This document shows positions 35,187 to 43,186 of a stretch of DNA of 64,000 nt, in pieces (position 1 is the first letter of the stretch; each line of letters opens with the position of its first letter). The translations under genes and the position numbers were made by a program. The notes beneath the pieces were generated by a model. It saw nothing but the letters and a program-made list of their open reading frames with translations, did no database searches and was not told the origin of the DNA. Source of the DNA: Hyphomonas sp. (GTDB taxonomy: Bacteria > Pseudomonadota > Alphaproteobacteria > Caulobacterales > Hyphomonadaceae); assembly GCA_002700305.1 (NCBI GenBank), contig PACZ01000044.1:1-64000 (forward strand), read 5' to 3'.

Positions 35187-36209
35187 ATGAAATCCACCTA
35201 CTTGATCGCCGCCCTGCTGCCGATTGCGGCCTGCGCCACGACCCCGCCGCCTTATTCCGGCGAGATCGCCACTGTCGTCCCCATGAACGAAACCGCACCG
35301 ATGAACGGCGAAGGCGACCTTGCTGATGACCCGGCCATCTGGGTCAACACGGCCGATCCGGCCAGTTCGCTGATCCTGGGCACCAACAAGGATGAAGGCG
35401 TTTATGTCTACGCCCTCGACGGCGGCGAACTTCAGGAACTGCCCGTCGGCCAGGTCAACAATGTCGACCTGCGCGGCAATATCGCCATCGCCTCGAACGA
35501 CTCGCACAATGTGATCTCCTGGTTCGATATCAATCCGCAAACCCTGACAGTGTCCCACATCGGCGATTCCCCGACCGGCATGGACGAGCCCTATGGCATC
35601 TGCGCAGGCCTGACCGGCGAGACCTATCGCGCCGCGGTGACCTACAAGGACGGTACGGTCCAGCTCTGGTCGGCCACCTGGGAGACGGTGAACAAGCTCA
35701 CGCCGTCACTGGACCGTGTGGTGAAACTGCCGTCAAAGCTGGAAGGCTGCGTGTTCGATGACGCCAATGAACGCCTGTTCGTCGGCGAGGAAGCGTTCGG
35801 CGTGTGGGCCGTGGACCTCAAGGACGAGATGGCTGACCCGCTTGTCGTCGACACGATTGCAGCGGCCAACGGGCTGGTTGAGGATGTCGAAGGCATGAGC
35901 CTGTGGCTCGGTGATGATGCCCAGTCGGGCTACCTGGTGGTCTCGGCACAGGAGGCTGACCGCTATGTCGTTTACGACCGCGCTCCACCTTATGCCCCGC
36001 GCGGCGTGTTCTCCATTGTCGACAATGACGCGACCGGCATCGGCGGTGTGACCCACACGGACGGTCTCGACATTACCTCCGCACCACTGCCGGGCCTTCC
36101 CGGCGGACTATTGGTTGTGCAGGACGATGCCAACCCGGTCTCCGAGTTCAATCAGAACTTCAAGATGGTCGACTGGACCACAATCTCCGAAGCGCTCGAT
36201 CTCGACTGA
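35187..36209 (+). CDS. Beta-propeller phytase (3-phytase), lipoprotein
   Basis: A 340-residue exported phytase. The N-terminal lipobox is LLPIAACA, so it is probably anchored to a membrane. Beta-propeller phytase signatures follow: ADDPAIWVN, LGTNKDEGVYVYALDG, GQVNNVDLRG, a PYGIC turn, SKLEGCVFDDANERLFVGEE and EDVEGMSLW, which carry calcium and phosphate ligands. The enzyme releases phosphate from inositol hexakisphosphate. It lies just downstream of the TonB-dependent receptor. Confidence 0.95.
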   Translation: MKSTYLIAALLPIAACATTPPPYSGEIATVVPMNETAPMNGEGDLADDPAIWVNTADPASSLILGTNKDEGVYVYALDGGELQELPVGQVNNVDLRGNIAIASNDSHNVISWFDINPQTLTVSHIGDSPTGMDEPYGICAGLTGETYRAAVTYKDGTVQLWSATWETVNKLTPSLDRVVKLPSKLEGCVFDDANERLFVGEEAFGVWAVDLKDEMADPLVVDTIAAANGLVEDVEGMSLWLGDDAQSGYLVVSAQEADRYVVYDRAPPYAPRGVFSIVDNDATGIGGVTHTDGLDITSAPLPGLPGGLLVVQDDANPVSEFNQNFKMVDWTTISEALDLD

Positions 36210-36860
36210 TCAGTAGTGCACCAGGATCCAGACGCTGGCACTGTAGATCAGGGCCAGCGTCCCGATCCGTAAAATAGCAGAAATGACATAGGGCCGGATA
36301 TCGTCCCAGCTTGTCTCGCGGGCGATGTCTGCAACCGCTGTGGCAACGTCATGATGCATCTGGCTGCGGTCTTCACCGGCCAGCATCAGCATGATGGCGC
36401 CTGTACGTGTCTGTTTCTGGTTTCCCGCCTCCAGCAGCACTTCTTCGAAGACACGGGCCGCGATGGTCTCGCTCAGCGCACGCTTCGGGTGCCACCCGTG
36501 ACGGTGCAGCTCAGTGAGCGTCAGCTTGATGGCGGGATAATTGATCCAGAGGTCGCGGATCATGAAGACTGCGAGCGTGATCACGGTGATCGTGGCAAAC
36601 ACAGGCCGCGGCATGCCCGCGAAATGGTGCAGCCCCCAGAGCCACAGCAGGATCAGCAGCTTGATGCCGGTGGCGATGGCAAACTGCCGAAAACTGCGTG
36701 AGACAAACAGCATCGTGTCCGCACGAATCCGATGGCGCGCCTCCTCGACAGCCGCCTCGATGGCCTTGTTTTTCCGGCCGCTGATCTCCTTGCCCAGCAG
36801 CTTGCGTCCGGCCACAAGACCGGCACCGAGTGCTGACAGGATCATGAGAGGTACACGCAT
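36210..36860 (-). CDS. Unknown membrane protein
   Basis: A 216-residue protein with about four predicted membrane segments: one at the N-terminus, two in the middle (KLLILLWLWGLHHFA; FATITVITLAVFMIRDLWI) and one at the C-terminus. Loops are rich in Arg, His and Glu (HRHGWHPKRALSET). I do not recognise the family. The stop touches the phytase stop head-to-head with no gap. The start at ATG 36860 is a choice; GTG 36908 is also possible and neither has a good ribosome binding site. It borders the stress-response island. Confidence 0.65.
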   Translation of the reverse strand: MRVPLMILSALGAGLVAGRKLLGKEISGRKNKAIEAAVEEARHRIRADTMLFVSRSFRQFAIATGIKLLILLWLWGLHHFAGMPRPVFATITVITLAVFMIRDLWINYPAIKLTLTELHRHGWHPKRALSETIAARVFEEVLLEAGNQKQTRTGAIMLMLAGEDRSQMHHDVATAVADIARETSWDDIRPYVISAILRIGTLALIYSASVWILVHY

Positions 36861-36946
36861 GCCTGTTATGTAGGGTGCGTCGCCAAAAATGTCGCCCCCG
36901 CCCTTCACCAGCCACCATCATCCAGGCAGCAGGCCTGTTGTGTTTA

Positions 36947-37345
36947 CTACAGCATGGACATGAAGAAGCGCTCGGCATGACGCTGCGCCGTTTGCGGGTC
37001 TTTGACGACGGAATAACCGAGCACCATGGCCAGCGCCGTGGTCGTCAGCGGGCGCCGTTCAACAAAGCTGCGGAGCGCATCAATGGGAAGATCTGCCAAG
37101 GCGTCGGCAGTGGCATCCTCCACTTCGTCGACTTCATCTTCCATGGACCGGAAAGGCTGCAGGAAAAACAGCAGGCAGGCCGCCGCCAGCAACAGGCCGA
37201 CGCCGGCGACTGTGAACGCTGCTGCCGCCAGCCCCATGACCTCGGCGAGCGCGATTGTCGAGGCGGCGAACAAGGCCAGCACACCGCCGAGCCCCAGAAG
37301 GACGCCGACGGTGGCTGCAAAGAAGCGGAGTTTGGTTTGGTCCAC
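36947..37345 (-). CDS. YqjE-like phage-holin-family membrane protein
   Basis: A 132-residue protein with two N-terminal membrane helices (about residues 8 to 65), an acidic stretch (SMEDEVDEVEDATADAL) and a further hydrophobic segment before the C-terminus. It resembles YqjE/holin-superfamily III proteins. GTG 37345 lies four bases after the stop of the DUF883 gene, so the pair forms a yqjD-yqjE-like operon. In enterobacteria that pair is stationary-phase regulated. An EcfG-type promoter precedes the operon. Confidence 0.7.
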   Translation of the reverse strand: MDQTKLRFFAATVGVLLGLGGVLALFAASTIALAEVMGLAAAAFTVAGVGLLLAAACLLFFLQPFRSMEDEVDEVEDATADALADLPIDALRSFVERRPLTTTALAMVLGYSVVKDPQTAQRHAERFFMSML

Positions 37346-37349
37346 GGTA

Positions 37350-37661
37350 TTATTTCCGTCCGAGCAGAGCAATCAGGAGGCCGGCACCAAATGCCAGGCC
37401 AACGGCTGCCATGGGCTTTTCGCGGATCTGGGACTGGAGGTCGACACGGGCCGACTTGATGTGTTCACCGGCGTCGGCAGCAAATTCCTTGCCTTTGCTG
37501 ACCCCGTCACCGGCCTTGGATTCGGCAAAGCCCTTCAAGCTCCCAAAGGTCGACTGAAGGTCCTTGCGCAAGGTAGCCATGTCTTCCTTGAGCGCATTGA
37601 GATCATCCTGCAGGCCTGCATCATTTGCGGCAGCCTGTTTTTCTTTCGTGACCGTGCTCAT
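37350..37661 (-). CDS. DUF883/YqjD-ElaB-like membrane protein
   Basis: A 103-residue protein. An amphipathic helical segment (about residues 12 to 80: DDLNALKEDMATLRKDLQST) precedes one C-terminal membrane helix (MAAVGLAFGAGLLIALLGRK), the family hallmark. E. coli YqjD and ElaB bind ribosomes and the membrane in stationary phase. The start ATG 37661 has AAGGA nine bases upstream. A GGAAC-N16-CGTT promoter lies upstream, so it is a likely general-stress-response gene. Confidence 0.85.
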   Translation of the reverse strand: MSTVTKEKQAAANDAGLQDDLNALKEDMATLRKDLQSTFGSLKGFAESKAGDGVSKGKEFAADAGEHIKSARVDLQSQIREKPMAAVGLAFGAGLLIALLGRK

Positions 37662-37692
37662 GTCTTGTTCCTTTCTGTTTTGCTGCGTGACC

Positions 37693-37717
37693 AACGAACA
37701 CACCGCCACACGGTTCC
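37693..37717 (-). promoter_or_regulatory. EcfG-type promoter (yqjD-like operon)
   Basis: On the minus strand the -35 box GGAAC is at 37717-37713 and the -10 box CGTT at 37696-37693, with 16 bases between. The yqjD-like start is 31 bases further on. Both boxes fit the alphaproteobacterial EcfG consensus. Confidence 0.88.
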
Positions 37718-37776
37718 ATGATGTCCAAAATTTAATTCCTCCCCATTCCTCCCCATACAGACCGGTTGGAATGAAT

Positions 37777-37801
37777 GGAACTGGCGCGCTTCGGACGCGT
37801 T
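37777..37801 (+). promoter_or_regulatory. EcfG-type promoter (46-residue membrane protein)
   Basis: GGAAC at 37777-37781 and CGTT at 37798-37801 with a 16-base spacer, 22 bases before the ATG at 37824. It is divergent from the promoter at 37693-37717, 59 bases away. Confidence 0.88.
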
Positions 37802-37823
37802 GATGCGGTGAAAGGAGATCACC

Positions 37824-37964
37824 ATGCAAACGCAACAAGATACTGATCTGACGCCCAATGAAGCTCGCCAAGGCGAACGTGTGGGCCTGGTCTGGGTTCT
37901 GACCGCCGGTACGCTCATCGCCATTCTGGGCATTGGCGCGGTTATGCTGCTACAGGCCATCTAG
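37824..37964 (+). CDS. Small single-pass membrane protein (46 aa)
   Basis: A 46-residue protein: a polar N-terminus rich in Gln, Asp and Glu (about 22 residues) followed by one membrane helix with the sequence VGLVWVLTAGTLIAILGIGA at its core. The ribosome binding site AAAGGAG lies seven bases upstream and an EcfG-type promoter 22 bases before the ATG. It is followed by a strong terminator. The gene is too short for most annotation cut-offs; no family recognised. It is likely a stress-induced membrane peptide. Confidence 0.72.
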   Translation: MQTQQDTDLTPNEARQGERVGLVWVLTAGTLIAILGIGAVMLLQAI

Positions 37965-37988
37965 GCAGGACAATGATCCGCAAAATCA

Positions 37989-38019
37989 AAACGCCCTCCC
38001 TGTCACAGGGAGGGCGTTT
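37989..38019. terminator. Bidirectional intrinsic terminator
   Basis: AAACGCCCTCCCTG (37989-38002) and its exact complement (38006-38019) form a 14-base stem with a TCA loop and flanking A/T runs. It lies between the 46-residue membrane protein (plus) and phyR (minus) and serves both. Confidence 0.9.
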
Positions 38020-38040
38020 GCTATGGGAGGACGTTCCGCC

Positions 38041-38823
38041 TCAGGCTGTTTCGCGGGCCGGATGGAAGAACAGGGCCTGACCGATCGCCGCCTTCACTGT
38101 GTTTTCCTGGAAGGGTTTCGGGATGAGGAAGGTCGGTTCCGGACGGTCTCCTGTCAGCAGCCGTTCCGGGAAAGCCGTAATGAAAATGATCGGCACATCC
38201 ATTTCCTTCAGGATGTCGTTCGCGGCGTCGATACCGGAAGACCCATCCGCCAGTTGGATGTCGCACAGGATCAGCCCGGGCGGATTGGATTTCACCATCG
38301 CCATGGCTTCCGTGTAGGTCGTTGCGTTGCCGGTCACCTCGTGGCCAAGTTCCTCAACCAGGCTTTCCAGATCTGCCGCGATGATCGGTTCATCCTCGAT
38401 CACCAGCACTTTGGTGGACAGCTCCGCCTCGATTTCAGCAATCGCTGCGCGTTCAAGCTCTGCCTGCTCGCCCTCGGTGACCCCCAGGATGTAGGAGGCT
38501 TCAGGCCGGGAAAATCCCTCGAGCGACGTCAGAAGAAAGGCCTGACGCTGGATCGGGGCCAGCTTCCGCAGGCGCGCCGTGGCGGGATCACCGTCCTCCT
38601 GCTCAGCCTCAAGCTGGGCGCCGGTAGAGCCCCACACAACATGGAAAAAGCGGTATAATTCCACCCGTGGATCACCCTCGGCGTCCATTTTGTCGGGGGA
38701 GGCTACGAGCGCCTCAAGGGAAGCGCGGATATAGGCATCGCCGCTCTCCTGTCTGCCCGTAAGGGCGCGGGCGTAGCGTCGCAGATAAGGCAGGTGCGGC
38801 GCCAGTTTCTTAACAAGACTCAT
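38041..38823 (-). CDS. phyR: General stress response regulator PhyR
   Basis: A 260-residue anti-anti-sigma regulator. The N-terminal 130 residues mimic an EcfG sigma factor (regions 2 and 4: HLPYLRRYARALTGRQESGD and LAPIQRQAFLLTSLEGFSRP); the C-terminal receiver has VLVIEDEPIIAADL, phosphoacceptor Asp in LILCDIQLADGSSG and lysine in LIPKPFQ. When phosphorylated it binds NepR and frees EcfG. It is divergent from nepR-ecfG. No exact EcfG promoter was found directly upstream. Confidence 0.97.
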   Translation of the reverse strand: MSLVKKLAPHLPYLRRYARALTGRQESGDAYIRASLEALVASPDKMDAEGDPRVELYRFFHVVWGSTGAQLEAEQEDGDPATARLRKLAPIQRQAFLLTSLEGFSRPEASYILGVTEGEQAELERAAIAEIEAELSTKVLVIEDEPIIAADLESLVEELGHEVTGNATTYTEAMAMVKSNPPGLILCDIQLADGSSGIDAANDILKEMDVPIIFITAFPERLLTGDRPEPTFLIPKPFQENTVKAAIGQALFFHPARETA

Positions 38824-38994
38824 GGGAAAAACTCCATCAACTCTGCGTTAACAACCCGCTTGCCGCGAATTGGTTGCATGCAAAATCGAATTTTTTGCAT
38901 TTTTTGCGGAACCTTTGGTGAATTCGGGATTTATAAAGGCAGGAAAGCGCGTTTTCCGCGCGCTCAGATACCGGATTTCTTAGGGCAAGATATT

Positions 38995-39186
38995 ATGGAC
39001 GAAAAGAGAACCGACGGCCGGAAGGAGGCCGATACGGAACGAAAGCGTCGCGGTGACCGCCTGGGAGAACAGCTCCGCCGTCTTTATGACGACGTCACTC
39101 ACGAGAGCGTACCCGACGACTTCATGCGCCTGCTGGAAGAGGCAGACCGCAACCGTTCCCCCGACACTTCGTCGAAACCTTCGTAG
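38995..39186 (+). CDS. nepR: Anti-sigma factor NepR
   Basis: A 63-residue protein with the NepR core in RLGEQLRRLYDDVTHESVPD followed by DFMRLLEEAD, which pairs with EcfG or PhyR. The N-terminus is charged and disordered-looking, as in the family. ATG 38995 is chosen from the start of the conserved region; the open frame to 38794 overlaps phyR. The ribosome binding site is weak (AGGG). It is immediately followed by ecfG. Confidence 0.92.
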   Translation: MDEKRTDGRKEADTERKRRGDRLGEQLRRLYDDVTHESVPDDFMRLLEEADRNRSPDTSSKPS

Positions 39187-39195
39187 GTGACCCGT

Positions 39196-39798
39196 ATGAG
39201 CGAACCGACCGAACGGCTTGACGACGCCACCTTCAAACAGGAGCTGGCGGCCCTGATTCCACACCTTCGTGCCTTCGCCCGAAGTCTTTGCGGTGACTCG
39301 ACCCTGGCAGACGACCTGGCCCAGGATGCCATGCTGAAGGCGTGGCACGCCCGCCAGAGCTTTCAGGCAGGCACAAACATGAAGGCCTGGGCCTTCACGA
39401 TCCTGCGGAACATTTTCTATTCCGAGAAGCGCCGCTCCTGGAGACGCTCATCGCTCGATCCTGAAGTGGCCGAAGCAACGCTCGTCTCTCCCGCCAATGC
39501 CGGTGACGAACTGGACCTTCTTGCCCTCCGGAATGCTCTGAACCTGTTGCCGGATGACCAGCGCGAAGCGCTGATACTGGTGGGAGCCGGCGGACTTGCC
39601 TACGAAGAAGCAGCGGAAGTCTGCGGCTGCGCTGTCGGCACAATCAAGAGCCGCGTGTCCCGCGCCCGCAAAGCCGTGGCCGAACTGCTTGATAATAACG
39701 AAACCGGCTTCAGCAGCGACGACGACATCAGTGCGGGGGAAGCATTCGAAGACATCATGAACCAGGCAGCGGCAATTTCTGCCGCGAATGGCGGCTGA
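39196..39798 (+). CDS. ecfG: EcfG-family general stress sigma factor
   Basis: A 200-residue ECF15-type sigma factor. Region 2 carries LRAFARSLCGDSTLADDLAQ then DAMLKAWHARQSF and the region 2.4-type NMKAWAFTILRNIFYSEKRR; region 4 has LPDDQREALILVGAGGLAYE and CAVGTIKSRVSRARKA. It directs RNA polymerase to GGAAC-N16-CGTT promoters, eight of which lie within 8 kb. ATG 39196 with AGGTGA upstream is preferred over GTG 39187. It is a neighbour of nepR and the sensor kinase. Confidence 0.97.
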   Translation: MSEPTERLDDATFKQELAALIPHLRAFARSLCGDSTLADDLAQDAMLKAWHARQSFQAGTNMKAWAFTILRNIFYSEKRRSWRRSSLDPEVAEATLVSPANAGDELDLLALRNALNLLPDDQREALILVGAGGLAYEEAAEVCGCAVGTIKSRVSRARKAVAELLDNNETGFSSDDDISAGEAFEDIMNQAAAISAANGG

Positions 39799-39804
39799 CC
39801 CTGC

Positions 39805-41475
39805 GTGCCTGACAGGGCCGCCTCATCCAGCCTGCGGCGGCGTCTGGTCGCGACGCTGGCCATTGCGCTGACGCCGGTTCTGCTGCTCGGCGCAGCCAGT
39901 GCCTATATGGATGCACGCGAAGCGCTCAAAATAAGAAGCAATGAATTGCTCCTGATTGCGGGCGCTTCTGTTGATGGCGTCGACCAGGCCATCGATGAAG
40001 CCGAACTGCTGCTTGGCCTGTTCAAGGAGGAGGTCGGCAGCAGCAATTGTTCGGAAGTATACAACAAACTCCTCCCCAGCATGCCCGCCCTCTCAAGCAT
40101 CATCCGGTACGATGCTGATGGTGTGGCCCTCTGCGCATCCAATCGTGATGCGGGCTTCCCGATGTCCGATATGGACTGGAACAGGAAGCTGCAGCACGAA
40201 GTCCCCACGCTGAGAACCGAGGCCTTTTTCGGACAAGCCACGGAAGACTGGGTCTTCGCCATTTTCTCTCGGGTGAATAAGGCCGATGGCTCTTTTGACG
40301 GTTCGGTGGCCCTCGGGCTGAGATCGCGCTCGCTCGCAAGTTTCGCCAGCGCGAGCGTTCTGTCGGATGATGTGGAAGTCGCCATCGCCGACGGCGATGG
40401 CCGCGTCTTCGGCTCCACGCGCTTCTCCCAGATCGACCAGAAATGGGTGGCCGAAGCGGCCGAAACCCGGACAGCCAAGATGTTCGTCCTTCGCCGGAAG
40501 GACGCCGCACCGATGGATGTTGTGATCCGGCCCGTGGGGCCTGCGAATGTGTTTGCCGTGATTTCACGGGAATCCCCCGGCTTCTGGAGCGAATTCACCC
40601 TGCAGCCGGTGTCTTCCTTCGGTCTCCCCCTGCTCGCTTTTTCGATTGCACTTCTGGCTGTCTGGCTGGCGATTGACAGTCTTGTCCTGCGCTGGCTTTC
40701 CCGCCTCATCCGTATCGCGCGTGTTTATGGCGCCGGCCGCTACGCGTTCCGCGCCGGTGATGCAATGTCATCAGCCCCTGCGGAAATCTCGGAACTTGCG
40801 GACGCGATGGAAGACATGGCCGCTGACATCGACCAGCGTGACAGTGACCTGAAATCCGCGATCCGCGTTCGTGACGCTGCGGTCAAGGAGATTCACCACC
40901 GGGTGAAGAACAACCTCCAGATCGTCACCAGCTTCCTCAATTTGCAGGGACGCCAGCTGCAGGACCCAGAGGCCCGTCAGGCGATTGCCGCGGCGCGGCA
41001 CCGGATCGATGCCCTGGCCATCGTGCACCAGACCCTTTACCAGCACGAGCGCCTTGAACTGGTCAGCATGCAGCCCTTCCTCGAGGGCCTGATCAATCAT
41101 CTTGCAGAAGCCCTTGGCACAGACGCGCGCAATATCAGGATCTCTCAGACTTATGATGACCTCGAACGGGTGGCAGATGATGCCATTCCGTTTGCCCTCT
41201 TCCTCGTCGAAGCCGTCACCAATGCGACTAAATACGCTTTCAACGAAAACGAAGGCGGCATGATTTCCATCACGCTGGAAGAAGGCAATGCCGGCGGGAT
41301 CACCCTCAAGGTCATGGACGACGGCGTCGGCTTCGAACCGGGCGGCGGTGCGCGGGTCGGCCTGGGCTCCAAACTGATGAAAGCCTTTTCCCGGCAGTTG
41401 CGCGCGGAACTGAAAATCGACTCCGCACCTGGCGAAGGCACCTGCATCACGCTTTTCATGCCCGGCAGCAAATAG
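39805..41475 (+). CDS. HisKA_2/HWE-type sensor histidine kinase (PhyK-like)
   Basis: A 556-residue membrane kinase. Membrane helices at about residues 12 to 32 and 265 to 290 flank a roughly 230-residue periplasmic sensor (CHASE-type position) with two cysteines (SSNCSEV and ALCASN). A HAMP-like region and the HisKA_2 phosphoacceptor EIHHRVKNNLQIVTSFLNLQ (about 364 to 383) follow, then the ATPase with EAVTNATKYAFNENEGG and DDGVGFEPGG. Such kinases phosphorylate PhyR. It starts at GTG 39805 just after ecfG. Confidence 0.92.
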   Translation: MPDRAASSSLRRRLVATLAIALTPVLLLGAASAYMDAREALKIRSNELLLIAGASVDGVDQAIDEAELLLGLFKEEVGSSNCSEVYNKLLPSMPALSSIIRYDADGVALCASNRDAGFPMSDMDWNRKLQHEVPTLRTEAFFGQATEDWVFAIFSRVNKADGSFDGSVALGLRSRSLASFASASVLSDDVEVAIADGDGRVFGSTRFSQIDQKWVAEAAETRTAKMFVLRRKDAAPMDVVIRPVGPANVFAVISRESPGFWSEFTLQPVSSFGLPLLAFSIALLAVWLAIDSLVLRWLSRLIRIARVYGAGRYAFRAGDAMSSAPAEISELADAMEDMAADIDQRDSDLKSAIRVRDAAVKEIHHRVKNNLQIVTSFLNLQGRQLQDPEARQAIAAARHRIDALAIVHQTLYQHERLELVSMQPFLEGLINHLAEALGTDARNIRISQTYDDLERVADDAIPFALFLVEAVTNATKYAFNENEGGMISITLEEGNAGGITLKVMDDGVGFEPGGGARVGLGSKLMKAFSRQLRAELKIDSAPGEGTCITLFMPGSK

Positions 41476-41503
41476 GCCCCGGCCTTTAAGGGGCGCGGGG
41501 CCT
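41474..41503. terminator. Bidirectional terminator between the kinase and dps
   Basis: AGGCCCCG (41474-41481) and CGGGGCCT (41496-41503) form a stem between the convergent kinase (plus) and dps (minus) genes, followed by a short T-run on the plus strand. Confidence 0.7.
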
Positions 41504-41532
41504 GTTTGATGATCCGTTGTCCGGATTCTCTG

Positions 41533-42042
41533 TTATTTCTCAGCGGCCAGTGACTTGAGCATCCAAACGGCCTGCTCGTGCCAGGACATCCGCTCTGTCA
41601 GCATGTCTGCCGTCACATAGTCGTTCTTGTCTTCGCACCATTCCGTTGCGGCGCGCATGTTGAGGACAGCCGTTTCATGGTCTGCAATCAGCATGGTCAG
41701 CATCTGCCCGACAGAACGTTCTTCGTCCTTGTCATTGATCGACGACAGTTCGCCATACTTCGTGTAGCTGGCCGGCGCCTTGTGGCCGAGCGCGCGAATA
41801 CGTTCCGCAAGCTCGTCGATGGCTTCGTACATGTTTTCGTACTGTTCCTCGGTGAGCTTGTGTACGCCCATGAAGGTCGGACCCGTCACATTCCAGTGCA
41901 CGCCCTGCGTCTTGATGAACAGCATGTAGGTGTCGGCAAGAACGACACCAAGCGCGTCGGCAATCTTCTTGCGGTCTTCCTCGGAAATGCCGTTCCGGGT
42001 TGTGAAATCGGGTTTGCTAATATTAAGGGCCTCAGTGGCCAT
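41533..42042 (-). CDS. dps: Dps family DNA-binding/ferroxidase protein
   Basis: A 169-residue Dps protein with the ferroxidase-site motif TQGVHWNVTGPTFMGVHKLT, then EQYENMYEAIDELAERIRAL with the second-subunit acidic ligands. It stores iron and shields DNA from hydrogen peroxide. It follows a lipoprotein gene by 41 bases, and the pair shares an EcfG-type promoter at 42395-42419. A GGAAA-N16-CGAA sequence just upstream of dps overlaps its ribosome binding site and is not credible as a promoter. Confidence 0.95.
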   Translation of the reverse strand: MATEALNISKPDFTTRNGISEEDRKKIADALGVVLADTYMLFIKTQGVHWNVTGPTFMGVHKLTEEQYENMYEAIDELAERIRALGHKAPASYTKYGELSSINDKDEERSVGQMLTMLIADHETAVLNMRAATEWCEDKNDYVTADMLTERMSWHEQAVWMLKSLAAEK

Positions 42043-42083
42043 GATAATCTCCTTTCGTATACTGATTTAATAGTTTCCGAACC

Positions 42084-42347
42084 TTACTTCGGAGGATCGG
42101 CAGCTTCCTCCATCGCCTCGCCGGCCTCGTCGATCGCGCCGTCCACATCGTCGGCGGCGTCGTTGATGGCATCGGCGGTTTCATCAGCCGCTTCGTCGAG
42201 CGACTCGCCGATTGTATCCGGCTCATCGATGTTATCGACAGCCTCGTCGATCGACTCGCCCGCTTTTTCCATCGGGCCTTCATTCGTGTCGCAGGCAGCG
42301 AGCACACCGGTTGCAACAAGTGCAGCAGCAATAACTTTCATACGCAT
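42084..42347 (-). CDS. Small acidic lipoprotein
   Basis: An 87-residue exported lipoprotein; the lipobox is TGVLAAC (Cys at about residue 18). The mature part is almost entirely Asp, Glu and Ala in heptad-like repeats (SIDEAVDNIDEPDTIGESLD, then DAADDVDGAIDEAGEAMEEA), likely one long amphipathic or extended helix. Family not recognised. ATG 42347 has AAGGAG seven bases upstream. An EcfG-type promoter precedes it and dps follows, so it is probably a stress-induced envelope protein. Confidence 0.8.
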   Translation of the reverse strand: MRMKVIAAALVATGVLAACDTNEGPMEKAGESIDEAVDNIDEPDTIGESLDEAADETADAINDAADDVDGAIDEAGEAMEEAADPPK

Positions 42348-42382
42348 CTCAAATCTCCTTTGATGATGTGCCCCCTTCAGAG

Positions 42383-43186
42383 TCACGCCTTAACAACGCC
42401 CGGCGGACGCAACTGTTCCATCCTTGAGAGATTCCACGCGCTGTTTATTTTTTTTGCGAAACGTCGTCCGTCATGAATGAAGGCGCCGACGCTCATAATG
42501 TCTCCGTCGAAATCAAGAATGTTGAACGATGGCGGGACATCGCGCAGCCGCATGGAAAGTGTCCCGGCTGTAACGGAGACGTATCCACCTTCCTGTGTAC
42601 GGATCAACTCTGCCTGCGGCGCATGCACGTGTCCGGTCAGCAAGACCTGCACCGGGCTTTCCCCAAGCTTGCGGCTGGCCCGCTGCCCTCGCCGGGTCTC
42701 TGTATGAAGCGGCGCATCTGTCGGTGGCACGAAGGGATGATGGCACGTCAGCAGCCGGATTTTCTCCGGCGCGTCTTCCGAAAGCACGGCGTCCAGATCC
42801 TCCAGGTCGACAGACCCTTCCGCCCAGTTTCGCCTGACCTGCCACCCCCTTGCTGTGTTCAACCCGTCGATACGGATGTGCCCGGTACGCACCGGAAAGG
42901 CAAAGTCGGATAGGTATTTCTGGTACCGCCCGAATGGATTGAGGACACGGTGGTGCAATTTGAACATCGGCGTGTCGTGATTGCCAGGCGTGCAGGCGCA
43001 AGGCAGCCCGAGGTCTCCGAGCCATTTTTCAGCCGCTTCGAATTCCCGGTGTTTCCCGCTCTGTGTCAGGTCGCCCGAAACGATAACCATCTGCGGGGCA
43101 GCCTGCTGAATGGTCTGGACGGCGGCCTCGAGCACATGCGGATCTGCCGCGCCGAAATGAATGTCTGCCAGGTGAACAAGCCTCAA
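42383..43186 (-). CDS. Metallophosphoesterase (calcineurin-like)
   Basis: A 267-residue phosphoesterase with metal-ligand motifs LVHLADIHFGAADP, MVIVSGDLTQSGKH, TPGNHD, LLTCHHPFV and LLTGHVHAPQ, in the order of the calcineurin-like family. TTG 43186, which overlaps the TGA of the lipid kinase gene as TTGA and has GGAG upstream, is a better start than GTG 43204; it places LRLVHLADIH at the N-terminus as usual. The substrate is unknown; with the kinase it may act on lipids or nucleotides. Confidence 0.88.
   Translation of the reverse strand: MRLVHLADIHFGAADPHVLEAAVQTIQQAAPQMVIVSGDLTQSGKHREFEAAEKWLGDLGLPCACTPGNHDTPMFKLHHRVLNPFGRYQKYLSDFAFPVRTGHIRIDGLNTARGWQVRRNWAEGSVDLEDLDAVLSEDAPEKIRLLTCHHPFVPPTDAPLHTETRRGQRASRKLGESPVQVLLTGHVHAPQAELIRTQEGGYVSVTAGTLSMRLRDVPPSFNILDFDGDIMSVGAFIHDGRRFAKKINSAWNLSRMEQLRPPGVVKA
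42395..42419 (-). promoter_or_regulatory. EcfG-type promoter (lipoprotein-dps operon)
   Basis: Minus-strand GGAAC at 42419-42415 and CGTT at 42398-42395, 16-base spacer, 47 bases before the lipoprotein start. It lies inside the last codons of the upstream phosphoesterase gene. Confidence 0.88.

Noticed and set aside
42053..42077. GGAAA-N16-CGAA directly upstream of dps
   Set aside because: Two mismatches, and the -10 overlaps the dps ribosome binding site. The exact EcfG site before the lipoprotein gene is a better promoter for dps.
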